Below, in pieces: positions 11,372 to 21,647 of a stretch of DNA of 64,000 nucleotides. Source of the stretch: Cystobasidiopsis lactophilus (Eukaryota > Basidiomycota > Agaricostilbomycetes > Agaricostilbales > Chionosphaeraceae); contig BCIO01000002.1 of assembly GCA_001599975.1 (NCBI GenBank), positions 2,181,883 through 2,245,882 on the forward strand, written 5' to 3'. The notes beneath the pieces are model-generated. The model was not told the DNA's origin and did no database searches. It was given only the letters and a program-made list of their open reading frames with translations. Within the stretch, counting starts at the first letter, position 1. Every line of letters starts with the position of its first letter. The translations under genes and the position numbers were made by a program.

Positions 11372-13141
11372 TCACCGTGAGCCGCTGATTAGCCTTTGCG
11401 CTGCCGGCGAGAATCCTGCGGTCAATTTTCAGCATACCGCCGCCTTGACTGGATCAAGTAAGTGTGAACACACCTTTGATCTTCTTGCATTCGAGCTGTT
11501 GGCATCCACTGTATTAGAGACAGCCCGCGGAGCGCATCCGGAGGGAACCACTCACTAGCAAGTTTTTAGCTTTCGGCGTCTCGAGCTCGCCGGCGTCTAT
11601 GAATTGATTGAGGTAGCGGAAGCAGATTTCTTCCCGAAAATCGGTGTAGAGCTTGCGGTTGTATCGTCGCTGTCAACAGGCATAATCTCAGAAAGTGCCA
11701 GATGAAGGTGGTGGAGCAAAATCTCACCTCGTGCTTTCGCGCTTTTTCGGCGTAGGGGTGACTTTGGTGGATGAGAAAGTCGTCAGGAAGAACGAAGTAG
11801 CTGACGCCCGAGAGGTAGAGCTCGTAGAGGCAAGCCGCCTTGTTGCCACCGTAGCCGATGAACCGCTCGTCGCAACTGGGGTTCGCGTCAGATAATGCCT
11901 CCAGCAAACAGAAAGAGCAGCTCACTATGGCGTGCCTTCCTTCTTGAAGACGACGTAAGGCTCGTAGGAGTGGGTGTAGCTGCGAGCCATATAGACCTCG
12001 CCGGGCTTTGAAGCGTAGTAGCGGGTGTAGTTCGTCGCGCCGTGGCCCGGCTGCCATGCCTTGTGGAACATGTCGATTTTGCCCTCTTCGACAAGCGCCA
12101 GGAGATCGGCTTTGTTGGTCGGGAAAGTGGTGGCGTCGACGCCGTCCTCTTGCTTGTTGAACTCGAAGGCCGGGACAACAAAGGCGGCCTGCCCCTCAGC
12201 GAGCTTGGACATGATGGCGGGCGAGGAGAGCATGCGGGAGCGAAAGTCGGTGCAGAGCCAAAAGTCGACGTCGAGCATCATGACATAGTCGGTGCGCGCA
12301 AAGTAGCGGGCGACGTTGCGCCACATGTTGAACTGGCGCTCAAAGTTGTCGACGACGAGATGGACGTCGACGTAGGTAGACATGTAGGGCGAGGTGGTGT
12401 ACAGTTCGTGCAGGGACTCGAGGAGCTCCGTGCGGTCCTCGTTGTTCGAGCAGTGGATGGTGACGGACACAGGGCCTGCGTGCGCGTGTGAACAATTCTT
12501 TCCTCGCATTCAAGAAGGGAAAGGAGGTCAAACGCACCCTGATAACGCTCCACGGTGGCGGCAAACACCTTGAAACGATTTCCCGTGACCAAGGTGGTGA
12601 TCGTGATGTCCTCCTTGTTCGGCTCTTGGCTGGCTTTGTAGTAATAGGGGACGACCTTGGAAGGCTGGAGCGTCTCGCCAAAGGCCTTGGAGAGGAAGAA
12701 ATCCTCGGCCATGGCCGTGGGCTTGCCGTAGAAAGCCAGGCGCTGGGCCTCTGGGATGTTGGGCGTGCTGTGGGCCAGCTCGTGGGTGGACGGGTGCCAG
12801 TCCATCTGGTCCATGCCCCAGTTGGTGTCCTGCACGCCGTACTTGGGCGGCCGGTTGGCGAGCAGCTTGTTGTGGTCGAGCGCGGCCGGTTTCTTGAGCG
12901 AGAGGTGCGTGCTGTCCCATATCCGCCCGCTTGCCGTGTCGTTCGCTTGCAGGAGGGAAGGGTCAAACACCTCGGAGGGCGCGTCGGCAGAGGAGAAGAG
13001 GGCTAGGAAGGGGTGGAGGACGCATTGGTAGCCGGTGAAGACGACAGCTGCCAGCAAATACAGCGTGAAGCTAAAACGCAGGAGTCGCTGCATGGGCGAA
13101 GGCGCCGAAGAGGCCACGCCTTTGCCCTTTGCCCTGGGCAT
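11372..13141 (-). CDS. GT49 (LARGE/B4GAT1-like) glycosyltransferase
   Basis: A type II membrane protein: a short Lys-rich cytosolic tail (MPRAKGKG), a span around residues 20-42 (FSFTLYLLAAVVFTGYQCVL), then a luminal domain. Conserved pieces are ITITTLVTGNRFKVFAATVERY, PVSVTIHCSNNEDR, YVDVHLVVD, the DXD metal motif in DYVMMLDVDFWL, PYCDERFIGYGGNKAA, and VLPDDFLIHQSHPYAEKARK. These are hallmarks of glycosyltransferase family 49. Exons: 12538-13141, 11936-12475, 11728-11875, 11556-11669, a 22-nt exon 11474-11495 (LECKKIKG) and 11372-11415. The family transfers glucuronic acid or xylose in animals; the fungal acceptor is unknown. Golgi location is inferred from topology. Confidence 0.88.
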
Positions 13142-13627
13142 GTCTGGTCGGCCTTGTGGGGGGTGGTTAATGAGAGGACTGTTGGCAAAACACGCGAGTC
13201 GGTCCGAGCTGCGAATTGCGTTCAGGAATGTGTGCGACGAGACACACGCCGGCGACCTGGAGCTCTTCGCGCGTCTACCTCTTGCAGAGAGCTTGAACAG
13301 GTGGTTTTAGAGTAGCAGATGGTGGATTGGGCAACGCATGCACGGACACTTGTTTTGCTGTTGATGCCCTCACTTGGACCAGTGGTAGCTCCGGAACGTC
13401 CATTGGCTTGTTGCTGCACACTTTGATTGCCATCTGGAATGATTGCGGGCTCTTTCCGACTAGTTGGATAGCGCATCGAAGCGGTCTGGCTTCGCCCTCG
13501 TCCGACTTGTGCAGAGCTGCCTTGATCCTCCGGCTGCTCACTGTAGCATTTACCCGCCCTGTGCTACTCGTTACGTCGTTTGTAGCCTCAGCTTCTCTGC
13601 AAGAAGCTTGAATTGCTGCCGCCAACA
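13142..13627. other. Divergent promoter region, GT49 and GFA genes
   Basis: 486 bases between two outward-facing starts. It presumably carries both promoters and leaders. Open frames here start with non-ATG codons and show no family features. No repeat or RNA gene is evident. Confidence 0.5.
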
Positions 13628-14170
13628 ATGCCTTTGCACATCTCCTGCCAATGCAATCACGTCCAGTTCACCCTTCCGGGCCCGCCGAAAGCTCTATACA
13701 TCTGCCATTGCCTAGAGTGCCAGTGAGCTATCTTTGATCTTTGCAGAACATTGCCTCGTCTCATCATGCTGGGTTTCAGGAAGGCTAGCAGCTCGGCATT
13801 CGGGATGACCATCATTGTCGAACGTGTCCGTGAGTGCCCTTTTGCGCAGTCTTGGATTTGGGCTGACCACGAAACCGATGCATGCATAGCAATCAGCACC
13901 GAAACTCATGGCATGCACAACTACCAACGCCCAACGACGGGAGGGACCGGCGTCTGCGATTGCTGGTTCTGCCCGAAGTGCGGCTCGCGCATCATCCACG
14001 CCTCCTACCCGGACGTCATGTCAGTCAAGGGCCGGGCCTGTGACGATGAAATGGACTGGAGCACGGCCACCCATTGTTGGACCAAAAGAGCCATTCTGCC
14101 CATCCCGTCTGGGGCGCGGCAATTTCTAGAGGAGGAAACCGAAGTTGTTGGCGCCACCTGGGCTCCGTAA
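13628..14170 (+). CDS. GFA/CENP-V-fold zinc-binding protein
   Basis: Two exons at least. Exon 1 gives MPLHISCQCNHVQF and YICHCLECQ; after a 57-nt intron the frame continues KASSSAFGMTIIVER. This is the GFA (glutathione-dependent formaldehyde-activating) fold: zinc ligands CQC and CHCxxC, then FCPKCGSR. The C-terminus ends at 14170. The stretch from about 13830 to 13890 (RVRECPFAQSWIWAD...) stays open but is flanked by a GTGAGT and a TAG, so it may be a further 60-nt in-frame intron. The family is named after one bacterial member, but most members have no proven activity, so no reaction is claimed. The start context (GCCAACAATGCC) is good. Confidence 0.82.
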
Positions 14171-14332
14171 GTGATCATCACACTTGTGTTTACTTTTGGG
14201 GTATCTTATTTCTTGGACTGCTACTTTACAGAAGCTCGGCCTAATGAGACTCTGGGTGCCTCGCTCGTCTAACCCCTTGTGTGAGCCCTTCAGCTTTCTC
14301 TTTGAAGCCTAGATCTGACCCTCACGTTCCAG

Positions 14333-14356
14333 AACTACTTTAAATTGGGCCAGTCG
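14333..14356 (+). pseudogene. Decayed copy of the last exon of ABP1
   Basis: The bases from 14333 read AACTACTTTAAATTGG, preceded by TTCCAG. They match the last exon of ABP1 (58944-58967, minus strand: AACTACGTTCAATTGG, preceded by ATGCAG) with only a few changes, and matching sequence continues into the DNA upstream of both H2A genes. The stop codon and the rest of ABP1 are not kept. It is best seen as the edge of the duplication that carried an H2A gene to this place. Confidence 0.6.
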
Positions 14357-14386
14357 AAGAAACGAAGGAGAGCGAAAAATGGACAC

Positions 14387-14400
14387 TTCATGCGCATGAA
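14387..14400. promoter_or_regulatory. 14-bp palindrome upstream of H2A copy A
   Basis: TTCATGCGCATGAA is a perfect inverted repeat ending 519 bases before the H2A start codon. The identical palindrome lies at the same distance upstream of H2A copy B (58889-58902) while the sequence around it has drifted. A protein-binding site for histone gene control is inferred; no known factor is assigned. Confidence 0.5.
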
Positions 14401-14788
14401 ATTGGAAGGCGCTCTCCTTGACGAACTTTGAATCTGGCCTTCTAGCTTGCCTCCATCTCGCACTACCAAAGCTTTATGAGTGAGCGGGTTTGCTAATCGA
14501 CGCCGGGACGGACGCCACCAGCCACAAGTCGCGAGGGAGCCAAGACAGAAGAAAATGGAAGCCTGTCAGAACTCTCCCTCTTCAAATGTCAAAACACCTG
14601 TCACTTCTCTGTTTGGGCCTGCGACGCCATTCTTTGCTTGCTGTTTGCGCGCTCACCATGCCTCGGGAAGCAAAGCGGACGCCACTGCGCGAATCCTCTG
14701 GGTCGACCGCATCGATCGGTTCTGGTCTTGAACCTCTTTTTCGTTGAGGGGCTGGCCTCCCACATGTGCTTCTATGCTTCTGAAGGCC

Positions 14789-14796
14789 TTTAAAAG
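14789..14796 (+). promoter_or_regulatory. TATA-like element of H2A copy A
   Basis: TTTAAAAG lies about 125-130 bases before the start codon. Copy B has a matching TTTAAAAAGC in its promoter at the same distance (near 58491-58500). Conservation within drifting sequence suggests function. Confidence 0.45.
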
Positions 14797-14919
14797 CGCG
14801 TCTCTGCTCCTAGTCCCCTTTCCACCAGGATTCACTCAGCGACTTGCCTCTCTGCCCACTCACAACTACTCAACAACCTCCCCTTCTTCACACCCACACA
14901 CGCGCACACCCCGAAAACA

Positions 14920-15928
14920 ATGGCTGGCAAGGGCAAAAACCACCAAGACGGCGAGAAGGTCTGCTGGTCTCGCTCTCGCGCGCTGTTGAAACCTATGCCC
15001 TGACCTTGCCTGTTCGCTGCCCTCCAGAAGACGAACACCTCACGCTCTGCTAAGGCTGGCTTGCAGTTCCCCGTCGGTCGCATCCGTGAGTCGTCCAGCT
15101 TTGCGCGTTGACAGCTTGCAGCTGACCCGCGACGCCCAGACCGCTTGCTCAGGAAGGGTCAGTCTCCGTCCTGCTCCCCGCGCATGACCTAGCTCAAGCC
15201 ATTGTTTAGGCCGCTACGCCCAGCGAAGTCAGTTCTCGCCGTCCGTTTTTCCCGTCTGACAGCTCAAATTTTCATCGCGCTTCTAAAAGTCGGTGGTAAG
15301 GCTGCCTCTGCCTCTGCTTCACCCCAGGCCTCCTCGCTGACACTCAAGACCAGCTGGCGCCCCCGTCTATCTGGCTGCTGTGCTGGGTGAGTCCTTTCGT
15401 TGCTGCTCCAGGGTCGACGGTTGTCACTAACTCGCATTTGTTGCGCCTCACAGAGTACCTGACCGCCGAGATCCTCGAGCTGGCTGGCAATGCTGCCCGC
15501 GACAACAAAAAGTGCGTCCGATTCTCCTTGTAATCGTATCACGGCGAGGACGCCTGATCGACGCGTTTCACAGGCACCGCATTATCCCCCGCCACTTGCA
15601 GCTCGCCATCCGCAACGACGAGGAGCTGAACAAGCTCTTGGAAAAGGTCGTGATCAGCCAGGGTGAGCTATTGTCGTTCCCTCGTTCCTTTCGGTAGTCG
15701 CGACTGACTTCGATCTGTCATGCACAGGCGGCGTGTTGCCCGTGAGTTTCGCCCGTCCTCCTGTTGCCGCTTTGCTTTGCTGAGTCGTTGCCCTCAACTC
15801 ACAGAACATCCACCAGGGTATGGATCTACTGCTTCTCATTATGTCACGAGGCTGTGCTGACTGAAAGCGTTCGAACCACAGAGCTCTTGCCCAACAAGAA
15901 GAAGCAGAAGCAGAGGGACGAGGAGTAG
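14920..15928 (+). CDS. HTA: Histone H2A, copy A (intact core, no SQE tail)
   Basis: Core nucleosome histone. Eleven exons: 14920-14958, 15028-15085, 15140-15157, 15210-15227, 15290-15295 (only 6 nt), 15354-15386, 15454-15511, 15574-15662, 15728-15741, 15805-15817 and 15882-15928. The joined protein reads [109 protein letters not shown]. It is canonical H2A and not H2A.Z (it has [18 protein letters not shown]). The tail ends [10 protein letters not shown] and lacks the SQ(E/D) motif found at the end of nearly all fungal H2A. The 6-nt exon supplies the Ile-Gly before AGAPVY and is required to match the family. No H2B gene is adjacent. Confidence 0.93.
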
Positions 15929-16664
15929 CTGCTGCACACTCCATGGATCATGTCTGTTTGGCTGTGTCTCTCACCAGTATTGCGCGCTGTGACTCGAAAA
16001 GATCCTTGCTCGTTCCCCGGCACTGGTTGATGAGGGGGAGCAGATCGTATTGGAATCACACAAAGGCGTTTTGACGTTCGGGTCTTGTTCTGACTTCTTG
16101 CCTTCCGGATCGTCGACACTTTGAGTCACTCGTCGCGGATGGGGCACAGTTGTCGTTCATATTGGCGGCATATAGGGCGCATCGGTCAAGATATAAAGCA
16201 ATAACATACTCTTATTTCCCAGCGCGACTGACAGGCGTGCGCTTGGAGAGCGCGAGGAGCGCAACAAAGTGGATTCTCAGAGCACTGCCACATAAGGGCA
16301 CCGCGGCAGACAGAACGGGCAACACAGAACGCAAAAGGGATGCTCAGCAAAGGCAAACAGGTCCTGCGCTTGTTCGATTCAGGCGTGCAAGTGCGCAAGT
16401 GCAGCTTTCGACCGGCTGCGCTGGCATTAAATTCCCGGCAAGTTGCCAGATCTCGCGCATAATGAGCGAGCTTCGTACAGAAGCTGGCAATGAGAGAATC
16501 TAAACGGCGGGCACCCGGGAAGAGACAGTGCGTGCGTGCGTAAAAGCGCAAGCCGGTGGCACGCCGGTGGCAACAGTTAAAAGTGGCAGCTACAAAATGC
16601 GAATGCATGTACAAGAGTTCAAAGATGTCGCTCAAAAGGAGTACACGGACATAATGGCATCGCA
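15929..16664. other. Intergenic region downstream of H2A copy A
   Basis: 736 bases between two converging genes. The open frames here (for example a 206-codon antisense frame over 16186-16806) are rich in His, Arg and Cys with no family features. Nothing else is supported. Confidence 0.45.
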
Positions 16665-18838
16665 TCATGGTTCGGGCCGTCCGCCTCCTGGTGGCCCGCG
16701 AGGTGTAATGAGATCGAACTTGGGCTTGCATACTGGTTTCTGCGTGGGCTCGCCAGAGCCTCCGATGGGCCACCTGTGTGACGTGATGATAAGCGTGTAT
16801 GAGCATGACTCTTTATGACGGCAAGGGGAGGCGTACATTGGTAAAAAGCATATCTCCTGTTGGCCAGAGAAGTCAGCTCAAGAACAAAATCGCTAAGCCA
16901 CACAGCACGCACATCAAATGCACATTTCTTGTCGCACTGCACCCAATCCGACCAGTAGAGCCAGCCCATGAGAGATTCGACCTTGTTCTTCCAGGTGGCG
17001 ATGGCAGCGCCGAGCGTGCTGTCGGCTGGTTTGGCGTTGGAGTCCAATATGTCAAGGGCACCATCTAGGATGCTGACCGACGTTTGGCAAACTTGGCGCA
17101 GCACACCTTCTGTGGCGTTTTTCAACCTTGCCTCGTGGACGTTCAGGTCGGTAAGGTGGGAGGTGAAGGAAAGGGTGCAGAGCTTGAGGACTTCGTTCAT
17201 CATCGATGTTCTGTCGGACGACGAAGGTGGGTGGGGATATGTCGACAGAGCCTTGCCCGGCACATAAGGCATGAGGATGGCAAAGGCGGCCAGACGGACA
17301 TCCTCGACGACTCTGGTCATATTACGGCTAGACGAGGCCGACCCTAAGTAGCCAGCGAGTTCGTGAAGGCGACCAGAAAGGCGTTGGTTGACCGCCAAAG
17401 CGATTCCAGCCCAATCCGCGCCGCTCGAAGCCGCCGCTTCCCAGTTGGCCATGGTCAGATCCACTTCTTTTAGGAACGTCAGGCGATCATCTTCCGAGAG
17501 TGACTTCAGATTGTGCTGATCTCGAGAAAGGCCCGTATTTTGGCGCAGAGACGCATAGCTGGGGTCGTATAAGGTGACAGTGAACTCGGGGTGGAGCTTG
17601 ATTCGAGGGTCGGCTAAATAAGCATGCGAGTAAGCTGACAGGTAGAAAGACCAGTTGTTTTGGTTATGGTAAGGATTGTTGCCACGACCCGGCGGCCCGC
17701 GTCGGGGTGGCTGTGGGTCCTTCGAAGGCGCCTCCAAGACGGAAGTCACGTTGAGAGCGTTGACAATGGCGAGCTTGGGGTTCGCAAACTCGCAGAACAT
17801 GAGTTCGTATGTCGCTTCTTCTCTGACGAACCCTGCAAGGAACGCCTCTGTCAGCCTTGGCACTTGCAGCGAAAGCAAATGGAGAACTCACCGTCTATGC
17901 CCCATTGCTTGCCCCACTCGCACAACTTTTGGGCCCTAGGCCAATCGTTCATTCCTCCGCCAGGCATTTTCCCACCAGGTCCACCCTCGCCCGGTAGTGG
18001 AGGCCCATCTTGAAAGTCACCGGCTGGCGGCTGGGCGGTGAAGTCAGGCGGGGGTGGTCCGCCACGGCCTGGCCCCCAAGGTCCATCATCAGAGCTCGCT
18101 TTTCCGAAAGCGATAATATCTTGGGAGTCTAGACAGCCGCCGCCGCTCTTGGCCGCCGAGAATCCATCGAAGTCTGGAATATCGTCTAAATCCAGAGCAC
18201 CTGTGGCGAGTTGGACGTGGACTTACAGATTAGCTTGAGGGCTGCCGACAATCGGGCATCAGACTTTGTAGACGCAGTAACCCCAAAGCAAAGAGAAGCT
18301 CGCGTTTTTTTACGGCATAAGTCCACAGCGTCCTGCATTGGTCTTTAAGCAATCGTCAGAGGAGAAAGGTGATGCTAGTCAACTTACGATCCCGAAGGAG
18401 AGTCACCACGAGCAAACATGTAGGCGTGCTCGGGATCAAGCCTGGCCTCGAAATGAGCGCTAGCGTCGACTGGCTTGCTTTGCGAAAACTCACGCAAACC
18501 AATCCAGGCCGGATGGGATCTCTTCTGATGCTCCTCTTACGTGGTATAGCAGTGATCCGACTGGGCTCGTTGCCGGAACCAGAGCCCGGCCGTGTGGCGC
18601 TTGCGTTTGCGGCCATCTGCTCTATCTCGCTAAACATCTAGGCGCCACCGCAAGGAACAAGCACCCACGACTTCATGTAGCCATTCAAGGAAGCAAACAC
18701 CAGGTTGGAGTAGTCCAGTGGGTCAAACGCATTTGAGAAATGCGCAGCCGGCCCGTGTGCAGGAGAATCGGCGCGAAGAGGCCAGCCAAAGCGCAAGAGG
18801 GAGGCAAAGGCACCAAGAATCATTTGTATTAAGTCCAT
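16665..18838 (-). CDS. Conserved fungal secreted protein, function unknown
   Basis: The start at 18838 encodes a likely signal peptide (MDLIQMILGAFASLLRFGWP), then AFDPLDYSNLVFASLNGYMKSW. Later exons give ALVPATSPVGSLLYHVRG, SGLDWFALDPEHAYMFARG, CLDSQDIIAFGK, LCEWGKQWGIDGFVREE, TYELMFCEF, and near the end GWLYWSDWVQCDKKCAFDEI followed by CFLPMY. This order of motifs (LYH, GLDWxAxDPEHA, LDSQD, WGxxxGxDGFVR, WxxWxxC...C) recurs in a family of large extracellular or wall-linked fungal proteins that I know only as uncharacterised. A Gly/Pro-rich linker sits around 17900-18100 and the C-terminus is Pro-rich. About seven exons. No enzymatic motif is visible, so no function is claimed. Confidence 0.78.
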
Positions 18839-19323
18839 CGTTGGCCGTTGTCAAAAGAGAACAGAGGAGCCAAGTCGACTGCGTTGCGAAGTCAACAAGA
18901 GGGGCACTGAGGTGCTGCGCGCAGAGCGTAGTCCTCAAAGGCACTAAGCAGACGACCTGGCGCGCCCAATCATCGTTCACTGTTGACTAGGACCTTATCG
19001 TATGCCATATCCAAGAGGACACAGCGAAAGAACCGGCGGATTGGGTACAAGAGTTCATTTGGCCAAATTTAGATGATTTGCGCGACAGTGTACAGTCGTT
19101 GCTCTCAGCTGCTGGTCACTTCCGAGGTCTGAAAACAATGCACCCCTGGTGGCATTTCATGAAAACGGAGAGGGCCCCTTAGCCCTAGTGTATGTAAAAG
19201 TCGTACAGCCGCAGCCGCGCTCCACTCTTCTTGTCGCCATTGGTTGCGTATTAAGGAGGCAGCCCGGAGTCGTAAAGGTGATGATGATAGTTACAGGGTC
19301 AACAGCCAACGAAACATGTCGAC
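18839..19323. other. Upstream region of the secreted-protein gene
   Basis: 485 bases between the start of the secreted-protein gene and the stop of the bZIP gene, both on the minus strand. No open frame with recognisable content, RNA gene or repeat is seen. It presumably holds the promoter of the former and the 3' end of the latter. Confidence 0.45.
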
Positions 19324-20310
19324 TCAGTGGCGCTCAGTCTTGAGTTCGAGGGCGGCTCGCAGAGCTTTGTTCTCGGTAGCCATGCTTTCCAGAGCCAAGC
19401 TGCACACGACGAAAAGAAGAATCAGTCGACTTGAATGGAGATAAAGAGAGGGTAGGCGCGCACTTGAGAGAGGCCAGCGAAGCATCCTTGTCCAAGACAT
19501 CTTGCTTCAGCTGCTCGACTTGGCGGAGCATGGCAAGACCGGCGGGTTCGTTAAGATCGCCATTGGACTGCAGGGTGTTGTGCAAGTTGAGTCTGCTTGG
19601 TAGCGAAAGTCAACAAAGAGGTCGCCACAAAAAAGAGGACAGTCCAGCTGGACGCACATTCGGTTCTCATGCTCCAGATCCTTGACGCGTGACTCGAGCT
19701 GCATCTGCATCGCCACGGCAATGTTGTCCTGGCCCATGGCCAGCATGGTCTCCTTCTGGGCGACGGTCCGCTCCCGAGCCTCCAAGTCTCCCAGCCGGCT
19801 CTTCAGGTCGGCGAGCTCCTTCGACTCGGCCTCGAGGGTGCGGAACTTGGCCTCCTTGCGCTGCCGGAACGCTTTTTGAGCGGCCCGGTTCTGCTCTGCC
19901 CGCTTCGTCTGCTTCGGGTTCCGCTGTGGGCCAGAGGACGATTCGACTGGGCTCCCTTCGGCTGCTTGGTGCCTTGCGCACTCAGCGCAGGCTCGGCACA
20001 CATCGATGGCCAAGGCCCGCACTCACCTGGAGGGTAGGACACATCAAGCTGGTCGTCTAAACCGAGCGGTGGGCTGCCGTGCAACAGGGGCAACTCCGTG
20101 CTGCCTCCCGACAAGAAAAAGTTGTTCTCGCTGTTGCCGTCTGTGGCCCACAGCCGTTAGCATTGGGCTCTGAGTGGCCGTGATGGACGCAGAAGTACCC
20201 ATTGCTCGACGACTCGTGAAATGGCAGATAGTGTAAGCAGGATGCTGACAAGAAAGGAAGAGACAGGCTCGATTGCAACTCGGTACCGGCGACGGTCGTT
20301 GTGGTTTCAT
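19324..20310 (-). CDS. bZIP transcription factor (Yap/AP-1-like)
   Basis: The basic region and zipper are clear: PKQTKRAEQNRAAQKAFRQR, then KEAKFRTLEAESKELADLKS and a long coiled coil (LGDLEARERTVAQKETMLAM). NRAAQKAFRQRKE is the Yap/Pap1-type signature, so this is a nuclear DNA-binding factor, probably in stress response. Upstream exons carry an acidic and Ser-rich stretch (GNSENNFFLSGGSTELPLLH). Downstream exons read NLHNTLQSNGDLNEPAGL and VEQLKQDVLDKDASLASL, ending at the TGA at 19324. I see no Cys-rich domain like that of Yap1. The start is uncertain: the ATG at 20310 needs two introns and lies almost on the stop of the upstream gene, so the true start may differ. Confidence 0.8.
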
Positions 20311-20311
20311 T

Positions 20312-21560
20312 TCAATGCGCTGCAAGTCTATGCGTCTCAAACAGCCACGCCGTGTCCTTCCTCTGTGAAAGGACCTGTCAGCTTGGGAAAGCGGCAAAGG
20401 AAGGAGGGAGCGGACTTGGCTGTGGCCCTCGTCTCGGCCAGCGAGCTTTGCCACCAGATGTACAATCCCGAACGGCTGTTTGGGCGTCAGCGATGCACGA
20501 AAAGCAGACCAGTCTTGAGCTCACTGAAGACAGCGATAGAGCATCCAGCTGTCGTTCACGGTCGCCGCCGGCATAGTGTGCGAGCACCTCGCCAAGCCGC
20601 TGCAAGGAATGAGTTTCGAGCCAGCTGCCGTTTGCAACGGACGCACCTTGTCAATGTGCAAGCCCTGCGCGACCACGATGAAGGCGATCCTTTCCTGACT
20701 CCGGAGCGGCCGCAACGCTTTCGCCAGCTGCCTCATCCACTGGACCTGTCTTGCTCCCGCTGGGATCTGGAAAGCGATATCCGCGATTGAAATGGTATCG
20801 TTGTGCTTTTGGAGTTGCTCGGAAAGGGAAGCGATGAAAGGTGGGCGGGAAGAGTCTGCCAATTGGCACGGTTTAATGAAACTGAACTTATCGCGAGCGA
20901 CGAATCGCCGTACCTTTGGTAAACACTTGAAAATGTAATGCTTCGAGAGATTGAGTGAACACGCTGGACAGGGTATCTAATCTGCTCTCAGGTTAAGCCA
21001 GGAGCCTCAAAAATGATGGACAGACACCCACTCTGATGAGAGCCAAATAGCAGCAGCTGCCACATGGCCGGGATTTTCGTGTACAAAGATGATTTTTGAA
21101 GGTTTCTGAAGCGCATGACGCCTTTAACGAAAGGGAAAATACGAGGAGGTTGGCATACCTGGTCCAATAGAAGCCTGGCGACGTCCTCGCTGGCTGCAGA
21201 GCCCGCTATTTCACGCCACGAACTTGTCAACAGGTATCTTTTGGAGCCTTTCCACGACTCACTCTCGGTCAAGAAGAAGACTGGCGCCTCGTCCTCCAAG
21301 CCCTTGTACCGGCTCGCCTCTTCCAGCAGGTTGCTCTTGGCCAGCAGCCCCGCGTTCTCGCCCCATTTCGCTGGTGTGATAGGCAAGCCACTCTTGGGCC
21401 CTTCGCCAGGCGTGAAATCCGACTCGAGCGCGCGGGATTTGTGCCAAAGGTGCGAGAGGCTTTTGGAGCCTTCAAACAGCGAGGGCATCCAAATCGAGCA
21501 CACCCCGATCAGCAGGCCCAACAGCAAGAGTTTGGACTCTGAGCTGGGCATTGCAGGCAT
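20312..21560 (-). CDS. Unknown protein with N-terminal membrane segment
   Basis: The start at 21560 gives MPAMPSSESKLLLLGLLIGV, a hydrophobic segment that could be a signal anchor. Further exons read KWGENAGLLAKSNLLEEASR, EDVARLLLDQ, KPSKIIFVHENPGHVAAAAI, LDTLSSVFTQSLEALHFQVF, a 150-nt exon with SRPPFIASLSEQLQKHNDTI, then WMRQLAKALRPLRSQERIAF, IVVAQGLHIDK, RLGEVLAHYAGGDRE and PFGIVHLVAKLAGRDE. It probably ends at the TGA at 20312-20314. About 300 residues, mixed alpha/beta in appearance. I do not recognise the family. It is divergent from the small disordered protein gene across 87 bases. The last two joins are the least certain. Confidence 0.6.
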
Positions 21561-21647
21561 TCAAGGGGCGCGTCGGGGCACCTTAACTTTGGTGGACTGT
21601 GGGAGACCTTTGCGTCATGGCGGGCGTCGCTTTTGGAGGCAGCGACC

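Larger units (their letters stand above)
14325..15928 (+). repeat. Left arm of inverted H2A duplication
   Basis: About 1.6 kb, from the ABP1 exon relic through the palindrome, promoter and H2A exons to the stop. It matches 57347-58990 in opposite orientation with the same intron positions. Promoter blocks (for example around 14700, with CGACCGCATCGATCGGTTCT in both copies) and the first exon are nearly identical. Some introns and the C-terminal tail have diverged. Confidence 0.85.

Noticed and set aside
16186-16806. 206-codon minus-strand frame after H2A copy A
   Set aside because: It overlaps the last exon of the secreted-protein gene in another frame and is rich in His, Arg and Cys, typical of noncoding translation.
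18356-18637. 93-codon frame beginning MFSEIEQMAANASATRP
   Set aside because: The neighbouring frame, reached by a 43-nt intron, gives ALVPATSPVGSLLYHVRG and SGLDWFALDPEHAYMF, which fit the conserved family, so this frame is a shadow.
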